64,000 bases of DNA from Halosolutus gelatinilyticus (GCF_023028105.1 NZ_CP095491.1:1922001-1986000); one strand, 5' to 3'; positions 51,472 to 61,653 are shown, counted from the first letter of the stretch. The notes: generated by a model from the letters alone, not told the origin. Numbers and translations are program-made.

Positions 51472-54400
51472 ATGAACGGTTCCGGGCCGGCCTCTATCTC
51501 GGATATTCAACGCCGGCACGTCGACACCTACGAGAGTAATCCGGATCGAATTGAGGCTGACGCGGGTACTGAACGTCAGGACCGCGCTGACTATGAGGGT
51601 CGGTTCGTCTTTGAGTTGCTACAGAACGCCGTCGACGAGATGGACGACACCGACGAACCACGGGTACGGTTTGAACTCACGGAGGACAGGCTCCTCGTTG
51701 CGAACAACGGTACGGCGTTCTCCTTCAAGGACCTTTACGCACTGACGCTCACGACCCGGACGACGAAAGCTGGCGAGACGACTATCGGCCACAAGGGCCG
51801 CGGGTTCACGTCCGTTCTCGGCGTCACGGACAACCCGAGTGTATACTCAGAGAACGTCCAGGCACAGTTCAACCGAGAGACGACAGCTGCTCTACTGAAT
51901 GACAACGATGATATTTCGGCTGAACGGGACGACGCACTCGTCGCTGAGCAAGTTCCCTTACTTTGCCTTCCGCACGAGACAACGACCCCGTCCCGCGTCC
52001 ACGAACTTCTGAACGACGGATTTACAACCGTATTCGAACTCCCACTTCGAGACCCTGCACGGCACCATGAATCGATCCGTGCGAAGCTTGACGGACTTGA
52101 CGCGAACACGGTCGCGCTGCTCCCACAACTTCAGAAGATCGAGATCAGTTCTTCGGAACAGGAGTGGGAATGGGGAATTGCTCGACACGATATGACTGCC
52201 TGTGACGCGACCCTCATCGAACTCTCCACAGACACAATGGACGGCCCAGGGGGTACACGCACAGAGTGGTTCTGCCTGTTCGAACGGACTGATCTTGACC
52301 GAGAACAGATATCGAACCACGCGGATCTGACCCAACCAGAGGTTGATGCGATGGGCGAATTGAGCGTTGGCATTGCGTTCACTGCGACACCCGTAGACTC
52401 CCCGCCTTCCCTTCGCCCAAAGGATTGGAAACTCACGCCCGTGTACGGTGACACTGACGACCAACCACCGTACCTCCACGTCTTCCTCCCAACGAAAGAA
52501 CGCAGTCCAATCCCTGCGCTCGTGACAGGGACCTTCCAGTCAGACACGTCCCGCCGAAACCTCACACTCAATTACGATGACTCGCGCGGGTACGACGGCC
52601 AGTTCAACGCCCTCCTGTTTACGGCAGTCGGCGAGCTCCTCGCAGATCGTGTCATTTCGTTTGTTGACCAGTCCGCGACATCGGCGGGGGACCTCCTTAG
52701 CACGCTGGACCCGTCGCTAGGGCAACGCCGCGACTGGTCGTTCGCCCAGGGAACAGTCGAGGACTGTCTCTTCGACGCGATCAAGACTGGACTCACGTCC
52801 GTCAAGTTCCTACCGAGCGCGCTCTCTGACCGGTGTGTCGCCATCGATGACAGCACAGTACCTCCAACGTCCGCACAACTCCCGGACTTAGGCGCAGACT
52901 TCGTGTCACTCCTCCAGTCGGGCGACAGTCAAGTTGACGACCAGCCGCTAGTCCCGACAACAGAACTATCGACCCACCAGCACGCCCAGACGCTAGTTGC
53001 CTATGGTGCATCACAGTACGACGCGCCGTCGATACCTGGAGCCCTCGCTGCTGTTTCTGTGAATCCTCCTCTCCGCGTCGTCGACGAGCGTGAATTCGGC
53101 CGAACTCCACCGGATGACGACGAGCCGTGCCGCCTCACAGTCGATCCGGTCCTTGAGTATCTCGTTCGTCTGCGGAAGACGCTGGAGAGCGACGAGGACC
53201 GTTCAGCCCTTGACGAAGCGTGCCGCCGACACGACGTGTTCCCCGTCGAGATCGTAACCGGCCCAGGGGAAACGAAGTACGCGATACGCGGTTCAAACGA
53301 GACCGGCACGATCTTCATGCCACCCGAGGGCGACATTACAGCGGACACCCTCCCGACGCTCGAATTTCTTCCGCGTGAACTGTACCACGGCACAAACGCC
53401 GACCGCTCGGCACCGCTTCGGGACGACGTACTCCCGGCGAACTTCGACGCCGACGTTCAGGCGATCTGGGACATCAACGACTACCTGTTCTCACAAGTGT
53501 TCGACACCGCGATCAGCCCACATCTCCCTGGACCGAACTCACCGAACGCGGACCCGTCTGTCCTCGCGTCCAGCTCAGTACTACGAACGATCCGTGAGAT
53601 GACGGACGTCCAGTCACCTGAAAACGACCGCAGTCCCGACTCACCGCTCCTCTACCAGTCCGCCAAGAAGCCATTCTCGGCGCTCGCACAACTGCCCGTC
53701 CCAACACAGCCAACAGAGGGCGACACAGTCGAATGGCATCCCGCACACCGCGTGTACTTCAGCTCCGCTTGGCAAACCACGCTTGACCGCCCAGAAGACG
53801 CTCACATCGAACCGTTCCTCAACGCTGTCGCCGCCAAAACTGATTCCGAACGGTTCGATCCGAAGTTCCTGGCTCCACCTACGTGGTTCACTACTGACGA
53901 TGACGAACATTGCTCAGAGACGCTCGAAGCGTGGACAGCATTCTTCTCGTGGCTCAGTGTGTTCGAACACCTCCGTCCGCTCCCGCTGTTCGCACCAGGT
54001 GAACAGCAGACGTATCGACAGACGCAAGGCCTTAGCCGACCGTCGAACTCAACGGTTACAGCGTCCGAGGATCTCCGAACGGACGGTACTAACACCGTCG
54101 ATCATCGGTACACCGGACTCACCGACGCAGAGTGGCAAGCATACCGCGACCACCTCGCGGGCGCGGTAACCCCAGAGATCCCTGACCCAGAGGAACAGTA
54201 CCTGTTCCAAGTGAATTCCCTAGAGTACGCGTCGGAAATCCTCTCGGCCGCAAACCAATCGGAAGCTGTGGGAAGCCGTCTCCTCACGCACCTCACGCGG
54301 TGGTGGGATAATGGTCTCTCCGCGCGGCGACACGCGACTGTCGCGCAATTCACCAACGAACGGTGGCGCGGCAGTAACGTCAGCTACGTGTTCAACGACG

Positions 54401-56487
54401 ACGAGCAAGAGACACTTGGCTGGAACCTGTGGGTGTGGCAGCTCCGGCAAGCACGTTGGGTTCCGACAGCGTTCGATGCCGCGCGCCCCACAGCCTCATG
54501 GAGTCTACCACGCAACGACCGTGACCGCTTCAGCCTCAACGTGAACGGAGTGCGGCCCTTGCTGCCGTTCGTAGACGTGGACTTTCCAACCAGAGAAAGC
54601 GAAACGACCGTCAGCTTCGAAGAACTCACCGACACACTCGGTATCGGAGTGCGGCTAGAGCAAGGCACGTTCTCGCCACAGGACGCCGAACGCGTGGTCA
54701 GTCGTATGGGGGAGTTACTCGCGTGGACCGATGACGAACTCGCCCAGTACAGCAGTGCTGTCGAACTACTCTACACACGCGTCGCTGAACTCCTCCCGGG
54801 ACTAACGCGCGGCAACCAGATCACTGGCGAGTGGGATCCCGAACAAAGCGGGCTTGCGGACGCACTCGTCCTCTGCCGGGTTAACGATGAGTACGCCCTC
54901 AAACGCGCGGGCGATACCTACTTCATCCGGTCACGGAGCAGTCGTGACCGCTACGGAAATCTCGGTGTTCCACTCCTTGCAATGTTCAAACCGGAAGCCG
55001 TCAGTCTCGGCGAGTACTGCGGTGCGACCGACCTGCGAACCGCTGTCGAGAAACAGCCCGGATACGGCGATGATCGTTCTCTTCCGATATCAATCTCTGG
55101 CTTCGAAATCGACACCGCGTGGCTTCAAACAGTCCTCGCCGCGCTTGTCCTCCGACTCCGAACGAATCGACCGTCATCCGCGCTCGTCGACCAAGACACA
55201 ACCCGAACCCAGGCATTCTTCGAGAACATCGTGTTCGTCACCGACCTCGATCTCAACATCACACTCACCGACGGCAGCTGGAACCGCAATCTCGACCCGA
55301 AACCGCAACCGTACCATATTGAACGCGACGGCGACATGATTGACGCGATCCTCATCGACGTGACGCTCAACCGAGAGGCTTTCGTCGACGCACTCACAGG
55401 GGCGTATACCGACCGGCTCGATGTCCCACAATACTACGAGGCTGTCAACAACCTCGTGGACTACGCGTTCGGGAACGCAACGCCAGCTACCGCGTTACAC
55501 GAGCGACTCCGAACCGTCGGGAGCGAAGTCCCGAACGGCCAGATTGAGGCGACTCGGGTCACGCTCTTCGAAAGCACCACCGAGGACTCACCAACCGGAG
55601 ACAGCGATGCCGATCACCCACCAACGCCTGAACCAGATCGTGACGGGGTGTTCGATCCCAACCGAAACACGCACTCCGCGGCAAGCAATGGCGGATCGCA
55701 ATCATCTACTGGCACGACTGGAACCAGCGCACACTCTTCGCGCATCCCCAGTATCGACGCAGTCACTCGGATCGGCGACCGGAAAATCGCCGAATCGCTC
55801 CGGAACGCCGACGTATCCACAGAGCCAATCAACAACGGCGGTCGCCAGCCCTCGGGGAACGATCGTTCCGCGTCCAATAGGCAAAACGGTGGAGGTGGTG
55901 GGGCGTCCCAAGAGTATCGTGACGAGATCGACGCGTTCGGCATGGATGTTACGCTAGACGCCGAGCGGATCCGGCTTGGAGAGGCCAATGAACCAAATTC
56001 GGAAGCGAAGGTCTTCGATGTCCATACGCCAGAAGAGTACGGGAAGCAACGTGAAAACTCGGATCTCCTCGAACGCGCTATCCATCGGTTCGCAGAGCGA
56101 CGCGGTCTTTCTGCCGCAGAAAATCCGCTTGACCGCGACTGGCCCGGATTCGACGTCTTGACGATTCGAACCGATGACGACGGCCCGGTGATTGACCGCT
56201 GTATCGAACTCAAAACGTCCGGCCAGAACACGAGGAAGCCGTCCCTCTCGTGGAACGAATGGAAAGCCGCAGGCGGGCCGCTCAGCGAGCACTACTACCT
56301 CTACGTAGCCCGGAACATTCGACTCGGCAACAGCGGCGATGCAGAACTCCTCGAAATACCACAACCGTTCGACCGGTTACGGAACCGGCAACGCAAAACA
56401 CGCGATCGGAACGTCCAGGTAGATCTCCGCAGCTTCGACTTTGACGACGATCCAATCATCGAACGCCCCATCGAGTGGGAGGAATAA
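51472..56487 (+). CDS. Giant GHKL-ATPase (sacsin/HSP90-like N-terminus) with C-terminal DUF3883 nuclease-like domain
   Basis: 1671 residues. The N-terminal ATPase of the GHKL type has N-box FVFELLQNAVDE, G1 LLVANNGTAFSF (NNG for DNG) and G2 IGHKGRGFTSVLGVT, most like sacsin/HSP90-type domains. A ~1100-residue middle has no domain I recognise. After a disordered Ser/Gly/Asn-rich linker (~1380-1480) comes a DUF3883 fold: LERAIHRFAERRGLS, WPGFDVLTIR, IDRCIELKTSG, SWNEWKAAG and EHYYLYVARNI. That is a PD-(D/E)XK-like arrangement with the ExK in IELK. Similar ATPase-DUF3883 proteins are common in defence islands (general knowledge). It could be a stand-alone effector or partner of the preceding AAA ATPase. 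Confidence 0.82.
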   Translation: MNGSGPASISDIQRRHVDTYESNPDRIEADAGTERQDRADYEGRFVFELLQNAVDEMDDTDEPRVRFELTEDRLLVANNGTAFSFKDLYALTLTTRTTKAGETTIGHKGRGFTSVLGVTDNPSVYSENVQAQFNRETTAALLNDNDDISAERDDALVAEQVPLLCLPHETTTPSRVHELLNDGFTTVFELPLRDPARHHESIRAKLDGLDANTVALLPQLQKIEISSSEQEWEWGIARHDMTACDATLIELSTDTMDGPGGTRTEWFCLFERTDLDREQISNHADLTQPEVDAMGELSVGIAFTATPVDSPPSLRPKDWKLTPVYGDTDDQPPYLHVFLPTKERSPIPALVTGTFQSDTSRRNLTLNYDDSRGYDGQFNALLFTAVGELLADRVISFVDQSATSAGDLLSTLDPSLGQRRDWSFAQGTVEDCLFDAIKTGLTSVKFLPSALSDRCVAIDDSTVPPTSAQLPDLGADFVSLLQSGDSQVDDQPLVPTTELSTHQHAQTLVAYGASQYDAPSIPGALAAVSVNPPLRVVDEREFGRTPPDDDEPCRLTVDPVLEYLVRLRKTLESDEDRSALDEACRRHDVFPVEIVTGPGETKYAIRGSNETGTIFMPPEGDITADTLPTLEFLPRELYHGTNADRSAPLRDDVLPANFDADVQAIWDINDYLFSQVFDTAISPHLPGPNSPNADPSVLASSSVLRTIREMTDVQSPENDRSPDSPLLYQSAKKPFSALAQLPVPTQPTEGDTVEWHPAHRVYFSSAWQTTLDRPEDAHIEPFLNAVAAKTDSERFDPKFLAPPTWFTTDDDEHCSETLEAWTAFFSWLSVFEHLRPLPLFAPGEQQTYRQTQGLSRPSNSTVTASEDLRTDGTNTVDHRYTGLTDAEWQAYRDHLAGAVTPEIPDPEEQYLFQVNSLEYASEILSAANQSEAVGSRLLTHLTRWWDNGLSARRHATVAQFTNERWRGSNVSYVFNDDEQETLGWNLWVWQLRQARWVPTAFDAARPTASWSLPRNDRDRFSLNVNGVRPLLPFVDVDFPTRESETTVSFEELTDTLGIGVRLEQGTFSPQDAERVVSRMGELLAWTDDELAQYSSAVELLYTRVAELLPGLTRGNQITGEWDPEQSGLADALVLCRVNDEYALKRAGDTYFIRSRSSRDRYGNLGVPLLAMFKPEAVSLGEYCGATDLRTAVEKQPGYGDDRSLPISISGFEIDTAWLQTVLAALVLRLRTNRPSSALVDQDTTRTQAFFENIVFVTDLDLNITLTDGSWNRNLDPKPQPYHIERDGDMIDAILIDVTLNREAFVDALTGAYTDRLDVPQYYEAVNNLVDYAFGNATPATALHERLRTVGSEVPNGQIEATRVTLFESTTEDSPTGDSDADHPPTPEPDRDGVFDPNRNTHSAASNGGSQSSTGTTGTSAHSSRIPSIDAVTRIGDRKIAESLRNADVSTEPINNGGRQPSGNDRSASNRQNGGGGGASQEYRDEIDAFGMDVTLDAERIRLGEANEPNSEAKVFDVHTPEEYGKQRENSDLLERAIHRFAERRGLSAAENPLDRDWPGFDVLTIRTDDDGPVIDRCIELKTSGQNTRKPSLSWNEWKAAGGPLSEHYYLYVARNIRLGNSGDAELLEIPQPFDRLRNRQRKTRDRNVQVDLRSFDFDDDPIIERPIEWEE

Positions 56488-56567
56488 CCGACTACTCCTG
56501 TGCGAGTCGTTGAGCTGCGGCCGCTAGTCACGCCACCGGAAATCTGCCGTCTCAGTCGAAAGCGGCC

Positions 56568-59500
56568 TCAGTCCGCATTCTCACTCGGATCAGGGTTTGT
56601 CGAAATCCGATCGAGAAGTCTGTCTGCGGCCGTTGCTGCTGTGGTAGGTTCCAGCCCGTGCTGACAGTAAGTGTCGACCACCGCTGACCGGATTTGTTCG
56701 TCTGGTCGCGTCGGCTGCGGGTCAAGGTACTCCTCTTGCCGGAGGTAATCTCGGAGATCCTCGATTTTATTCTGGCGAAAGTGGGAGACATCAGGTAGCC
56801 GGTCAAGAATCTCTTCTGGATCGCCGTCGACACGGTCCGCGATCTCACTCACCTCGTCGATGAATTTTGTGGTGACTGCGTCGGTGGCTTCTAACACGTC
56901 GCGGTCAACCGCCTTCCCGCGCCCAACAGTATACGCCTCGACGAACGCTTCTAGTGCCGCACCGTGCCGTCGGACCTGCTCTCGGGACGGTTCCGACAGG
57001 AGCCCATCGACGGCACCGACCTCTAGTAACGCTCGGAGGTTCCCCCAGCGTTCGATACCGGCTGTCCGGAGTCGGTACAGTACTTCGGGGTCTTCGGTCA
57101 CGTACCAGAGCGGTGCCGACGCAGCGCCCTGTCGCGGGTCGAACGTCGGCACTTCCAGTCGCTCACGGTATGACCGGTGATCCGCGCCGTCCGGAGCTGG
57201 TATGTCGATTGCACCGGCAGTCTCAATTGCTGGCGGTTCCGCGACGGGGTCGTGCCCGTCGCTCGGCGTCAACTGCTGGAGACTGTACTCGACATCTGAC
57301 TCATCAAGACGAGTCTCCCACCGTGCGCGTTCGTCGTGCCGCGCCGTGAAGTAGAACACTTGCCGGCCTGCCCGGGCCAGGTCAATCACGCTGTCAAGGA
57401 CAGTTTCAGCTCGTCGGTCGTCGAACGGTGCCAACGTCTCGTCAAGCAACAACGGTGGTGCAGTCTCCTGCTCTCTATGTTCGACGAAAGCCACCCGAAC
57501 TGCGAGTAGCACCTGCACGCGCGTCCCACTCGACAAATCGTTCAGGTCAACCCGCCGCTGTTCACCCGTATCGTACGCCCTGAACGTACCGTCATCCAGT
57601 CTGAGCTCGAACTGCCCATCAGTAATCCGCCGCAGGAGATCGTCCGCCCGCTGAAAGACCGGCTCCTGGTTGCTGCTAATCGTCTCTTCTTCGAGGAACT
57701 CAAGCAGTGTATCCGTCACCGCGTCAGCTACGTCCGCTTCGAGCGCCTCTTCAAGAGCCCGCAAAGCCTCATCTTGTTCTTGAACTGCGGCCTCAATATC
57801 CATCGATGCCTTCGCATCCTCGATTTCCTTCTCCAGCGCCGTCTTCTCCTCCAACAGCTCGTCGTAGCGGCCCGCAACCTTCCGCTTCTCGCCTAATTCA
57901 TTTTCTAAGTCGTCCAGATCTCGCTCTTCGATCGCTTCGTCGTAGTCGTCGAAGGCACGAAGGTCCTCCCGCCGATTCCGGAGGGTTGTTTCAGCTTCGT
58001 CTTTTGCCTCGACGGCTGCCTTGTACTCTGCGTATTGCTCAGAAAGTACTTCAAGACGGTCTCGGTCGCCAGGCTCCAAGCCACGTTCGGTGAACAGTGA
58101 CTCTCGTTCAGATCTGTACTGTTCAAGATCGGTACGGGCCTGCGCGACCCCTCCATCAACCTCTGCGAGCCGTTGCGTCGCAGCCTCGTAGTCGCGTTGC
58201 CGCTGTTCGAGACTCCCGATGGCGGCTGTTGCGTCGGTACTCGTCTCAACTACGTATGGGTACGTCTCGGTCGTGAACGGTTCGATCGTCTCGCAGAACT
58301 GCTCATGGGATGTCTCAACCTGGGTCTTGGCTTCCCGCAGGGCCGCCTGTTTCCCGGTGACAGTTTCGTCAGCAGCCTGCCAACGCTCGACACGCTCGAC
58401 CGTCACCGCCAGTTCAATGTCGTCATCAACCTCAGTGTCAAACCGGTCCTGAAGCCGCTGTCGGGCCGTCTCCAGTTCATCCTTGACGTCCTCGATATCA
58501 AACTGCGCGCGGATCTCATCCCGTTTATTGGCCTCCTGCTTGTCGAGTTCAACGGCACTCAAACGCACACGAAGAGCGGCGACACGGTCTCTGACCGCGT
58601 CAGCTTCCCACGAATCCGGTTCCTCCAACCCAGTCTGCCGGAACGTCTCTGCGTGCGTCGTCCTCGCAGTGTCCGTACTGCCCTCCTCGCCCCTCGCGGT
58701 GATCGCTGCGTACCCAGCGAGCGCGAGACCAAGTACCGTCAGAACAATCCCTGCTGGATTCACCGTCAGCGCAATCACGACACCTGAGAGCGCCGTCAGC
58801 ACCCCAGCCACGACAGCCGCTGCAACGGGGCGTCGATTCCGCTGGTTGTCACTGTCTTGTTCTGCCGGGGCTGCAAGCCAGTTCTCAAGGGCATTCCGCC
58901 CACTCTCAAGCGTTTCACGATCCCTCCGCTCCTTCGATTCGTCGCCGAGCCACTCGTCAACGGCGGCTTCGACCTGCTGCTTACCTTCAACTTCAGCCAC
59001 CTTGCTGACGAACGACCGGAGTTCAACTAAATCGTCTGTGCTGATCTCCCGGAGCGCCTCATCGTCAAGATCAAGCGAAATCTTCTCCCGTACCTCGTCG
59101 CGCTCAGCTTTTGCCTCCGCTACGTCTCGCTCCAAGCGATCGCGCTCGTCTTCAGCGTCATCGAGCTCATCCCGATACCCCCGAAGGGCCTGTAGCACCT
59201 CATCGGTGACCCCGTCCTCAGGGAGTTCCGTAGCTGCGAGTTTCTCAGCAGCCTCACGGTACTTCGTGGCCACCTCTCGCTCCTCACCCATCTGGGTGTC
59301 GACCTGCTCCTCAAGTTTGTCGACCTCATCCAGTTCAGCACCATTGAAAGCCGCCAATTCGTTCGGGAACGACGCTACCTCCTTCTGTTTCTGATCGTAG
59401 GCGTCTTGCGCCTTCCTGTACTCGACCGCCGTCTCAAGCAGGTCGACGCGCTCTCTCGCGGCGTCAGCATCTGCCAGTTCTTCTTTGAGTTTGCTGAGCT

Positions 59501-60125
59501 CTGCTCGTTCCGCCGCGAGATCCGGGGCCTCGCGCCGCAACTTCTCGACGTTTTCGACAGCCGCCGCTGCATCCTTCGTCTCGCTAATCCCTCGTGTGGC
59601 GGGGCTGGCCCCGTTAACCAGACCGAACTTGTCGCGGACTGCGTCAATGTTGAACCCGCCAGTCGACTCGCGTTGAATGACGCTTGCGAATTCGCCGTCG
59701 TCCGTTTCCTCCTGTAGCATATCGTGCAGCGACAATGCGTACCGACGACCACCATCGAGCGACGGCACCGGGATCGCGTCCGCGGGTGCGCCGTCACGAA
59801 AGTCCTCACTCACACCTCCGTGCAGCTCGATCCGCCGCGACTCTCCATCGTACGTCAGGTCAGTCCGAACCGTCGCCGAGGCCGGCGCTTCATCGGGCCA
59901 CAACGACCAACGGATCGCCTCCGCGAGCGTCGATTTCCCAGCCGCATTCGCACCGTATACAACGTTAACTCCCGACGAAAACTCTTCGAGCGTAAACCCT
60001 GCCGTCTCGAACCCCGGCGCGCGGTCAAGTGTCACGGCGTCAACGGTAACAGGCGTCTCTCGACCGTCCGCCGTCTCACGACTCGTCTCGGACAGGTCGG
60101 CGTCAGTCGGGGCTGGCTCACTCAT
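56568..60125 (-). CDS. YhaN/Rad50-SbcC-like ATPase with coiled coils and membrane segment
   Basis: 1185 residues. Walker A GANAAGKS (58-65) opens an SMC/Rad50-type head; long charged coiled coils follow (about 180-420 and 500-830), interrupted by a strongly hydrophobic double segment at about 433-478 (PVAAAVVAGVLTALSGVVIA, ILTVLGLALAGYAAI). The distal head half has signature LNDLSSGTRVQVLLA and Walker B PLLLDETLAPFDD. The membrane-like interruption is the feature of Bacillus YhaN rather than SbcC/Rad50. The C-terminal ~230 residues after the head contain helix-hairpin-like segments (IERWGNLRALLEVGAVDGLL). Overlaps the Mre11/YhaO-like gene by 4 nt. Likely a nuclease-ATPase pair acting on DNA ends. 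Confidence 0.85.
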   Translation of the reverse strand: MSEPAPTDADLSETSRETADGRETPVTVDAVTLDRAPGFETAGFTLEEFSSGVNVVYGANAAGKSTLAEAIRWSLWPDEAPASATVRTDLTYDGESRRIELHGGVSEDFRDGAPADAIPVPSLDGGRRYALSLHDMLQEETDDGEFASVIQRESTGGFNIDAVRDKFGLVNGASPATRGISETKDAAAAVENVEKLRREAPDLAAERAELSKLKEELADADAARERVDLLETAVEYRKAQDAYDQKQKEVASFPNELAAFNGAELDEVDKLEEQVDTQMGEEREVATKYREAAEKLAATELPEDGVTDEVLQALRGYRDELDDAEDERDRLERDVAEAKAERDEVREKISLDLDDEALREISTDDLVELRSFVSKVAEVEGKQQVEAAVDEWLGDESKERRDRETLESGRNALENWLAAPAEQDSDNQRNRRPVAAAVVAGVLTALSGVVIALTVNPAGIVLTVLGLALAGYAAITARGEEGSTDTARTTHAETFRQTGLEEPDSWEADAVRDRVAALRVRLSAVELDKQEANKRDEIRAQFDIEDVKDELETARQRLQDRFDTEVDDDIELAVTVERVERWQAADETVTGKQAALREAKTQVETSHEQFCETIEPFTTETYPYVVETSTDATAAIGSLEQRQRDYEAATQRLAEVDGGVAQARTDLEQYRSERESLFTERGLEPGDRDRLEVLSEQYAEYKAAVEAKDEAETTLRNRREDLRAFDDYDEAIEERDLDDLENELGEKRKVAGRYDELLEEKTALEKEIEDAKASMDIEAAVQEQDEALRALEEALEADVADAVTDTLLEFLEEETISSNQEPVFQRADDLLRRITDGQFELRLDDGTFRAYDTGEQRRVDLNDLSSGTRVQVLLAVRVAFVEHREQETAPPLLLDETLAPFDDRRAETVLDSVIDLARAGRQVFYFTARHDERARWETRLDESDVEYSLQQLTPSDGHDPVAEPPAIETAGAIDIPAPDGADHRSYRERLEVPTFDPRQGAASAPLWYVTEDPEVLYRLRTAGIERWGNLRALLEVGAVDGLLSEPSREQVRRHGAALEAFVEAYTVGRGKAVDRDVLEATDAVTTKFIDEVSEIADRVDGDPEEILDRLPDVSHFRQNKIEDLRDYLRQEEYLDPQPTRPDEQIRSAVVDTYCQHGLEPTTAATAADRLLDRISTNPDPSENAD

Positions 60126-61405
60126 CGCCCATCACCCCCTTGTTGCTCACTGAACGCTTCGACGAGCTGCCGCGCCTGCTGGCGAACTACATCCTTCGTT
60201 TCCGTTTCCGTCGGCCGCGCGTACGTCTCATCCTGGCTCTTCAACTCCCGATACGCATTGGAATCGTGCGTCTCGCGGACACGCCTGTGTGCGGCCTCAA
60301 TAACGGCCCGGTAAGGGTCCAAGGGTTCGTCACCATCGAGTGCCCGCAGCAACCCGGCCACGTACCCGATCGGATCATTCTCACCGGCACGTTCAGCGAG
60401 ATCGATCGCGGGTTTCGTATCAATCGCAACATCGATCACCCGTATTGTGATCCCGCCATCCGTGCGCTCGATCTGTTTAAGTTCGGCACGTCGGCTGCGC
60501 AAGTCAGTGTGTTCGTCTGTCCGCCCTTCGATTACGAGACTGACCGCAAGCAACTCCGTCTCGGTGCCACACTCCGTAACTACCTCACGCAACTGCTCAT
60601 GCGTAGCATCAACGATATCGTGAAACCCTTGCTCGGGCGTCGTTGAGACAGTAACCGCTTCGTATTGCAGTGTTGCCGTCTCAAGCGGCTCCGTCGTAAC
60701 TGTCCCGTCACTCTCGACCGAGAGAACCCACGCACCGTGACTGGCCGTCTCGCTCGGATCCAACGGTTGCAAGGACCCCGGATACAAGACTGGCGGGTTC
60801 TCGTGACGTGTCCCCGGGACGTGAAGGTGACCAAGCACCCATGCCGCGTGCCCACTCGTCGCCAAGTCATCCACGGCGACCGGGGCGTACCGGTCCTCTT
60901 CACTCACGTCTCCGTGCACGACGCCGAGACGCGGAACACCGTCGTCGCGTAGGTCGTACTTGGCTACGGGACTCTCGTGATAGTACCTGCTCGGGAACGA
61001 CCAGCCATCAACATGGAGGCACGCCTCACCGTCGGTGTCAGTAAGGACTGTTCGCTCCCACGTCCCGTCCCGACCAAGCAACTGGAGGTGATCGATTGCG
61101 TCGGCCAGGTCTGGCAGTACGTCTGCATCGTGATTTCCGGCCACAGCAACGAGCGGAATACCGGCCTCCGCCAGCGTAGTAGCCGCAGATTCAACCGCAC
61201 CGAACGCCTCAGCGTACCTATTTTCGCTGTCGACGAGATCACCCGCAACGACAACCGCGTCCACTCCCCGAGTAACAGCTGCTTCCGCGAGATCAGCCCA
61301 GATCGTCCGGGGAGAGAAGTCGGCTGCAGCGAATTTGTCGGGAAGTCGACTCGGACGACGCCCAATATGAATATCCGCTGTACACAGAACCTCCATTGCT
61401 GCCAT
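60122..61405 (-). CDS. YhaO/Mre11-SbcD-like exonuclease (metallophosphoesterase)
   Basis: 427 residues. All calcineurin-like phosphoesterase motifs are present: TADIHIGRRP, VVAGDLVDSEN, VAGNHDAD, VVHGDVS and LGHLHVPGT. The N-terminal half is catalytic; the C-terminal half (helical, Glu/Arg-rich) would bind the coiled-coil base of the partner. MEV at 61396 is an alternative start. A TATA-like TTTATG lies about 28 nt upstream. First gene of a two-gene operon with the YhaN/Rad50-like ATPase. Confidence 0.88.
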   Translation of the reverse strand: MAAMEVLCTADIHIGRRPSRLPDKFAAADFSPRTIWADLAEAAVTRGVDAVVVAGDLVDSENRYAEAFGAVESAATTLAEAGIPLVAVAGNHDADVLPDLADAIDHLQLLGRDGTWERTVLTDTDGEACLHVDGWSFPSRYYHESPVAKYDLRDDGVPRLGVVHGDVSEEDRYAPVAVDDLATSGHAAWVLGHLHVPGTRHENPPVLYPGSLQPLDPSETASHGAWVLSVESDGTVTTEPLETATLQYEAVTVSTTPEQGFHDIVDATHEQLREVVTECGTETELLAVSLVIEGRTDEHTDLRSRRAELKQIERTDGGITIRVIDVAIDTKPAIDLAERAGENDPIGYVAGLLRALDGDEPLDPYRAVIEAAHRRVRETHDSNAYRELKSQDETYARPTETETKDVVRQQARQLVEAFSEQQGGDGR

Positions 61406-61568
61406 CTGATAAGCAACTCGAAGCTATTGACATAAACCCGGTGGTTAGATTGTGAGGCTGATAGTTCTTAGTGATGATATCTGATAAGCGAATTCGTGAT
61501 GAACGGGTTGGACTACCGCTGGTATTCCAGATACATAGACTCTTCTGCCATCACAAAAATTTTGACAG
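61406..61568. other. Intergenic DNA right of the nuclease module
   Basis: AT-rich promoter DNA for the YhaO-like gene (minus strand). The 61406-61698 interval (293 bp) has no supported gene; it carries the two motif copies listed next and a strong TATA-rich stretch (TTATAAAATATATTATATAAA, about 61661-61682). Confidence 0.45.
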
Positions 61569-61589
61569 TAATTCCGGACACACCCCGTG
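61569..61589 (+). repeat. 21-bp motif, right copy 1
   Basis: Reads TAATTCCGGACACACCCCGT then G. It matches the left copy (37489-37511, opposite strand) at 19 of 21 positions and the next copy at 18 of 20. Confidence 0.55.
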
Positions 61590-61633
61590 ACCCCATCAAG
61601 GAATACCACTTGAACGCGGCTGCAACCGGTGAA

Positions 61634-61653
61634 TAATTCCGGACACCTCCCGT
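61634..61653 (+). repeat. 21-bp motif, right copy 2
   Basis: Reads TAATTCCGGACACCTCCCGT, 65 bp after copy 1 in the same orientation, directly upstream of a very AT-rich TATA stretch. It could be a terminal-repeat relic or a regulatory box for the next gene. Confidence 0.5.

Noticed and set aside
37480-61600. Target-site duplication next to the inverted 21-bp motifs
   Set aside because: The bases outside the left copy (TACTGGGA) and right copy (ACCCCATC) do not match at any offset I tried.
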